37,101 bases of DNA from Stenotrophomonas chelatiphaga (lineage in GTDB: Bacteria > Pseudomonadota > Gammaproteobacteria > Xanthomonadales > Xanthomonadaceae): positions 1 to 37,101 of the forward strand of contig NZ_LDJK01000046.1 of assembly GCF_001431535.1 (NCBI RefSeq), given 5' to 3'. Position numbers and translations under genes: made by a program. The notes beneath the pieces were generated by a model, which saw only the letters and a list, made by a program, of their open reading frames with translations, ran no database searches and was not told where the DNA came from. Shown in pieces: positions 34,551 to 37,101 of this stretch (within the stretch, counting starts at the first letter, position 1; each line of letters opens with the position of its first letter).

Positions 34551-34590
34551 CTTTCGATTAACCGGACGCGTCCGGGTTGATAATCAAAGG
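34551..34590. promoter_or_regulatory. Palindrome upstream of flp
   Basis: ccggacg/cgtccgg at 34562-34575 is a perfect 14-bp palindrome. It is extended by imperfect arms (aacc/ggtt, then cgatta/taatc and cctttc/aaagg) to about 40 bp. It lies 44 bases or more before the flp start, so it is either an operator or a hairpin in the flp leader. Confidence 0.5.
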
Positions 34591-34650
34591 CCATGCGGGG
34601 GCGCGGCCGAGTTAATGCGGCCGTGAATACAGGTGGCATGTTCAAGGAAT

Positions 34651-34680
34651 AAAAAACCGCGCCGCCGCCAGCGGCGCCGT
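34651..34680 (-). terminator. Orphan intrinsic terminator upstream of flp
   Basis: On the - strand gcgccgc (34677-34671) pairs with gcggcgc (34665-34659) around a 5-base loop. It is followed by gg and six T residues (34656-34651). It points toward flp, but no gene precedes it on this strand. It could end a small RNA or act as an attenuator in a long flp leader. Confidence 0.6.
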
Positions 34681-34854
34681 CGCTTCCTCAGATAGTGGGA
34701 TGTACATCACATCACCACGTTTCCCCTGGGTAGCCAGATGTCCCCCGGCCAACCACCGTGTTCCTACTGTGCCGTAGTTTCACCTGCTGATGACATCTAT
34801 CGATACGCAAATTCGGCACAAATGCGAAATCCGCCGTCCTGCAATGGCCGTGCC

Positions 34855-34886
34855 CGTAATCATTTACGTTTGGATCGTAATAAACG
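34855..34886. promoter_or_regulatory. CGTAAT direct repeats with 21-bp spacing
   Basis: CGTAAT occurs at 34855-34860 and 34876-34881, exactly two helical turns apart. The first copy is also part of a small palindrome cgtaa-tcat-ttacg (34855-34868). This spacing is typical of AraC-type activator sites. It lies about 120-150 bases upstream of the AraC-family gene and could serve it or flp. Confidence 0.4.
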
Positions 34887-34958
34887 GCGCCAGGCCGGTT
34901 CGGGACGACGGAAAATTGACGCCGCATCTTAACTGTTTATGCGGAGGCGCCCACGCAG

Positions 34959-34996
34959 TTTAGGAATGTTTACGGCCATAGATAATAGGGCATACT
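34959..34996 (+). promoter_or_regulatory. Candidate promoter of the AraC-family gene
   Basis: GATAAT at 34981-34986 (5 of 6) and CATACT at 34991-34996 are possible -10 boxes; TTTACG at 34969-34974 lies 16 bases before the second. Transcription would begin at about 34993-35003. A start codon at 35004 would then be nearly leaderless, whereas the ATG at 35091 would have a leader of about 90 bases. Confidence 0.4.
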
Positions 34997-35003
34997 CCAC
35001 CCC

Positions 35004-36080
35004 ATGAATGACAAGGCGGGGTTGGCGGTCACGCGGATGTGGCCGGCACCGGCCGTCGTACGGAAATTGCAAAAGGGGGGCGTCACTGTCATGGCAGATG
35101 GTGTGGGAAGCGAGAGCACGGATGGGCTGAGGCCGATGGACCTGGCCACGCTGAGCAACGTCCTGCGCGTCTGCGAGGTGGAGCTGGTGCTGCTGGATGG
35201 CAACGGGCCACGCGCTGCAGTGGATGCACGCGTACAGGACGAAGCGTTGTTCTGCCATGCGGTCACCGGCTTCCAGGCACGTGGCCGCTTCATGCTGCCC
35301 ACCGACTGGGCCCTGCTGGGCTACGTGCATGCATCGGATCCGGCATTGAGCTGGTGCCACGGCGTGCCACTGACCGCGGGCACGGTGTTGACCGTGTTGC
35401 CGGATGGCATCAGCGAATTCGCCCTTGGCGCAGGCACGCGTTTGACCCTGGTGATGGTGTCGGCGGCGCGGCTGCAACGCAAACTGTCCGAACTCAGCCT
35501 GCGCAGCATGCCACCATCGGGCCAGGCGCTGAATCTGTTCTCGATCGGCGAGAATTCCCTGCTGGCCAACCACTACCGGCAGCTGCAGGACGCGCTGGTG
35601 GGGGCCGATGGGGCAACGATGGCAGGCGAGGGCAGCGAGCGGCTGCTGCACGAGCACGTGCAGGCACTGCTGGCCGCTGGACCGGGCGAGCAGGCGATGA
35701 ACACCCGTGCGCGGCGCACCCACTATCTGATCGTGCAGCGGGCCGAGAACTTCATGCGCCTCAACCTGCGGCGCAACATCTACATGAACGAGATCTGTGA
35801 CGCGGCGGGCGTCAGTGAGCGTGGCCTGCGCTATGCGTTCGAAGACCTGTTCGGGATCTCGCCCAACCGCTACCTGTCGATGCTGCGGCTGTGCGCGGCG
35901 TGCCGCGGCTTGTCGATGGCCGACGGTGGCCGGCGGTCGGTCAAGGCGATCGCGCTGAGCTGCGGCCTGTGGGATCTCTCGCGCTTCGCCGACAACTATC
36001 GCAAGGTGTTCGGCGAACTGCCGCGCGACACGTTGATGCGCGCACCGGGTGCGCCAGGGATGGTCGGGCAGCCTGCCTGA
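35004..36080 (+). CDS. AraC-family transcriptional regulator
   Basis: The product is 358 residues from ATG 35004; ATG 35091 (MADGVGSE, preceded by AAAAGGGGGG) would give 329 residues and may be the true start, given promoter-like DNA right before 35004. The N-terminal half (about 50-210) looks like a cupin-type effector or dimerisation domain (LLDGNGPRAAVDARV, VLTVLPDGISEFALG). The C-terminus carries two helix-turn-helix motifs: NIYMNEICDAAGVSERGLRYAF, split by one helix, then FEDLFGISPNRYLSMLRL and IALSCGLWDLSRFADNYRKVFGELP. It resembles the EutR-type branch. Placed between the divergent Tad pilus cluster and an adhesin gene, with phased repeats on both sides, it is a good candidate to regulate both. 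Confidence 0.92.
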   Translation: MNDKAGLAVTRMWPAPAVVRKLQKGGVTVMADGVGSESTDGLRPMDLATLSNVLRVCEVELVLLDGNGPRAAVDARVQDEALFCHAVTGFQARGRFMLPTDWALLGYVHASDPALSWCHGVPLTAGTVLTVLPDGISEFALGAGTRLTLVMVSAARLQRKLSELSLRSMPPSGQALNLFSIGENSLLANHYRQLQDALVGADGATMAGEGSERLLHEHVQALLAAGPGEQAMNTRARRTHYLIVQRAENFMRLNLRRNIYMNEICDAAGVSERGLRYAFEDLFGISPNRYLSMLRLCAACRGLSMADGGRRSVKAIALSCGLWDLSRFADNYRKVFGELPRDTLMRAPGAPGMVGQPA

Positions 36081-36109
36081 TGCCGGTGCGCAACGCGCGC
36101 AGGACCCGG

Positions 36110-36182
36110 TTGCCGAATTGGTGCATCGCGCTGCCGAATCTGGTCGAGGTCTTGCCGGATTGCGCGCTTGCCCTGCCGGAAT
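36110..36182. promoter_or_regulatory. Four TGCCGRAT boxes at 21-bp spacing
   Basis: TGCCGAAT at 36111 and 36132, TGCCGGAT at 36153 and TGCCGGAA at 36174 start exactly 21 bases apart, each preceded by a pyrimidine. The array lies between the AraC-family gene and the adhesin gene, about 100-170 bases before the adhesin start. The same box, inverted (ATTCGGCA), occurs at 34811-34818. It looks like tandem sites for a regulator that binds one face of the helix. Confidence 0.55.
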
Positions 36183-36216
36183 GAAGTGCCCCGCCTTCGT
36201 TGCACGCGCTCAAATA

Positions 36217-36250
36217 TGAGTCACCTGCCAGCAGGCAGATCTCTGACTCA
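36217..36250. promoter_or_regulatory. Inverted repeat in the adhesin leader or promoter
   Basis: tgagtca (36217-36223) and tgactca (36244-36250) are perfect inverted repeats. Inside them ctgcc-agca-ggcag (36225-36238) forms a further hairpin. A weak -10-like TATGAG overlaps the left arm at 36215-36220 with no -35 box at the right distance, consistent with an activator-dependent promoter. It lies 30 bases before the adhesin start. Confidence 0.45.
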
Positions 36251-36279
36251 CGAAGCGTCGTCCACGGGGGACTGAACTC

Positions 36280-37101
36280 ATGAATCGTATTTTCCGCTTG
36301 GTGTGGAGCAGGCAGCTGCGCGCCATGGTCGTGGCCTCTGAACTGGCCACCGGCGCCCACGGCGCCTCCTCGCTCATCGATCAACGTGCCGCGCTGCCGG
36401 CGCCGGCGATGCTGGCCGTTGCGCTGGCGCTGGCGTTGTGCGCCGGTACGGCAACCGCCACCGAGAACAACCAGACCCTGCGCGACCTGCAGGCGCTGAC
36501 TGCCAAGTACACCCAGCAGGCGCCGGTGAAGGTGGATGCCGAGGTGGCCCTGGCTGCCCTTGCCGGTCATCCTTCGGGTAATGCGTTGGCCAATGTCGAC
36601 GCCAGCGTTTCGCTGGGCATTGCCAGCAGCCTGCCGGTGGTGAGGAATGTCCTGCCGGCGAAGGTGGACGTCGCGGCAGTAGTGCGTACGCCGAGCGTCG
36701 CAGCACCGGCAGCGGCGGTTGCCACGCAGCTTGGGGTCAACGCGTCGGTCGGCGCAGCCGCTACGCCTTCGACCCCGGTTGCCGCGATCGCTGCCGCGGT
36801 GGATGCAGGCGTCACCGTCGCGCCGACGTCGGCCGCCCTCGTGCAGGCAACGCTGGCGACCGCAGTGCAGGCGGATGCTGCAGGCACCGACGCAGTGGAT
36901 GCGAAGGTCGCCGCGCACGCATCGGTCCGTCTCGATGCGAAGGAAGAGGAGCTGGTCGCCACCGATGCCACGGTCAGCGCCGCGCTGGATACCGGGGTGG
37001 CCGGTGGCGTAGGCGTGAACGGCGATGCGCATCTGCTGGCGGTGGCCGATCGCAACCCGAAGCTGGCCACCCAGGCAACGGCGGCCGCGCAGGCCAGCGG
37101 G
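36280..37101 (+). CDS. ESPR-type type V secreted adhesin, N-terminal part (runs off the window)
   Basis: An uninterrupted frame of 274 codons runs from ATG 36280 to the window end. ATG has GGGGG at 36266-36270 as ribosome site. Residues 1-25 are an extended signal peptide region: MNRIFRLVW, then MVVASELATG. This signature marks large autotransporters, trimeric adhesins and two-partner exoproteins. A second hydrophobic segment PAMLAVALALALCAGTATA (about 44-62) is the ordinary signal core with cleavage near TATA-TE. The passenger begins ENNQTLRDLQALTAKYTQQA. It then becomes Ala/Val/Asp-rich with loose repeats of the type VDAxV (KVDAEVAL, NVDASVSL, VNASVGA, VDAGVTV, VDAKVAAHASV). No head, stalk or barrel domain is within view. 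It follows the AraC-family gene and the phased boxes. Confidence 0.85.
   Translation, partial: MNRIFRLVWSRQLRAMVVASELATGAHGASSLIDQRAALPAPAMLAVALALALCAGTATATENNQTLRDLQALTAKYTQQAPVKVDAEVALAALAGHPSGNALANVDASVSLGIASSLPVVRNVLPAKVDVAAVVRTPSVAAPAAAVATQLGVNASVGAAATPSTPVAAIAAAVDAGVTVAPTSAALVQATLATAVQADAAGTDAVDAKVAAHASVRLDAKEEELVATDATVSAALDTGVAGGVGVNGDAHLLAVADRNPKLATQATAAAQASG

Larger units (their letters stand above)
34508..35003. promoter_or_regulatory. Regulatory region between flp and the AraC-family gene
   Basis: This 496-base stretch holds no credible gene; its right half is AT-rich. From left to right it contains a palindrome (34551-34590), an inverted repeat ggccg/cggcc (34606-34623 region), an intrinsic terminator pointing left (34651-34680), an ATTCGGCA box (34811-34818), 21-bp-spaced CGTAAT repeats (34855-34886) and a candidate promoter for the regulator gene (34959-34996). 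It should contain the flp promoter. Confidence 0.7.

Noticed and set aside
34712..34927. 71-codon frame on the - strand upstream of flp
   Set aside because: It has no ribosome site and no recognisable features, and it lies in AT-rich promoter-like DNA. The orphan terminator downstream is better explained by a small RNA or leader.
36081..36184. Heptad-like peptide (LPNWCIA, LPNLVEV, LPDCALA) in a frame after the AraC-family gene
   Set aside because: The heptad arises from the 21-bp DNA repeats. The frame has no start of its own, and the regulator already ends with a complete helix-turn-helix domain, so no frameshift is needed.

Overview
The window is high-GC, gene-dense DNA that looks like a chromosome segment of a Stenotrophomonas/Xanthomonas-type gammaproteobacterium (Xanthomonadaceae). 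This rests on the mix of families (DUF2968 and DUF3613 proteins, an ESPR-type adhesin, RcsB-like regulators, a Tad locus of this composition) and on codon bias; no database was consulted. No tRNA, rRNA, CRISPR array, insertion sequence or phage gene was seen.

Left part (1-14712), metabolic and envelope genes in short units. After a palindrome-rich intergenic region come a small lipoprotein (-), an exported family 3 beta-glucosidase with an unusual N-terminal extension (+), a 19-bp minisatellite, a divergent Old Yellow Enzyme/SDR pair around a perfect 16-bp palindrome, an MgtC-family membrane protein, quinone-linked L-lactate dehydrogenase (lldD), a CDP-diacylglycerol pyrophosphatase lipoprotein, an exported chorismate-lyase-like protein, a cytosine-deaminase-like amidohydrolase, a LysR regulator, an exported amidohydrolase, a voltage-gated K+ channel and a small DUF4124-like exported protein.

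Middle part (14953-21887), a signalling island. Two adjacent membrane histidine kinases (the second a hybrid with REC and Hpt domains) are followed by two divergent RcsB-like response regulators. Between the regulators is a perfect 9-bp inverted repeat whose arms contain the two candidate -10 boxes, so the promoters face each other and overlap. A possible 64-residue protein follows.

Right part (21935-37101), surface attachment. A DUF2968 protein precedes a Tad (Flp type IVc) pilus locus on the - strand, in transcription order flp, cpaA/tadV, tadE-like, cpaB/rcpC, cpaC/rcpA, cpaE/tadZ, cpaF/tadA, tadB, tadC, tadD, DUF3613, tadG, several of them overlapping or nearly abutting. Upstream of flp is a 0.5-kb regulatory region with an orphan intrinsic terminator, a palindrome and phased repeats, then an AraC-family regulator (+). 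Next are four TGCCGRAT boxes at exact 21-bp spacing and the start of an ESPR-bearing type V secreted adhesin that runs off the window end. The most interesting hypothesis is that the AraC-type regulator and perhaps the Rcs-like phosphorelay control pilus and adhesin production; that link is inference.
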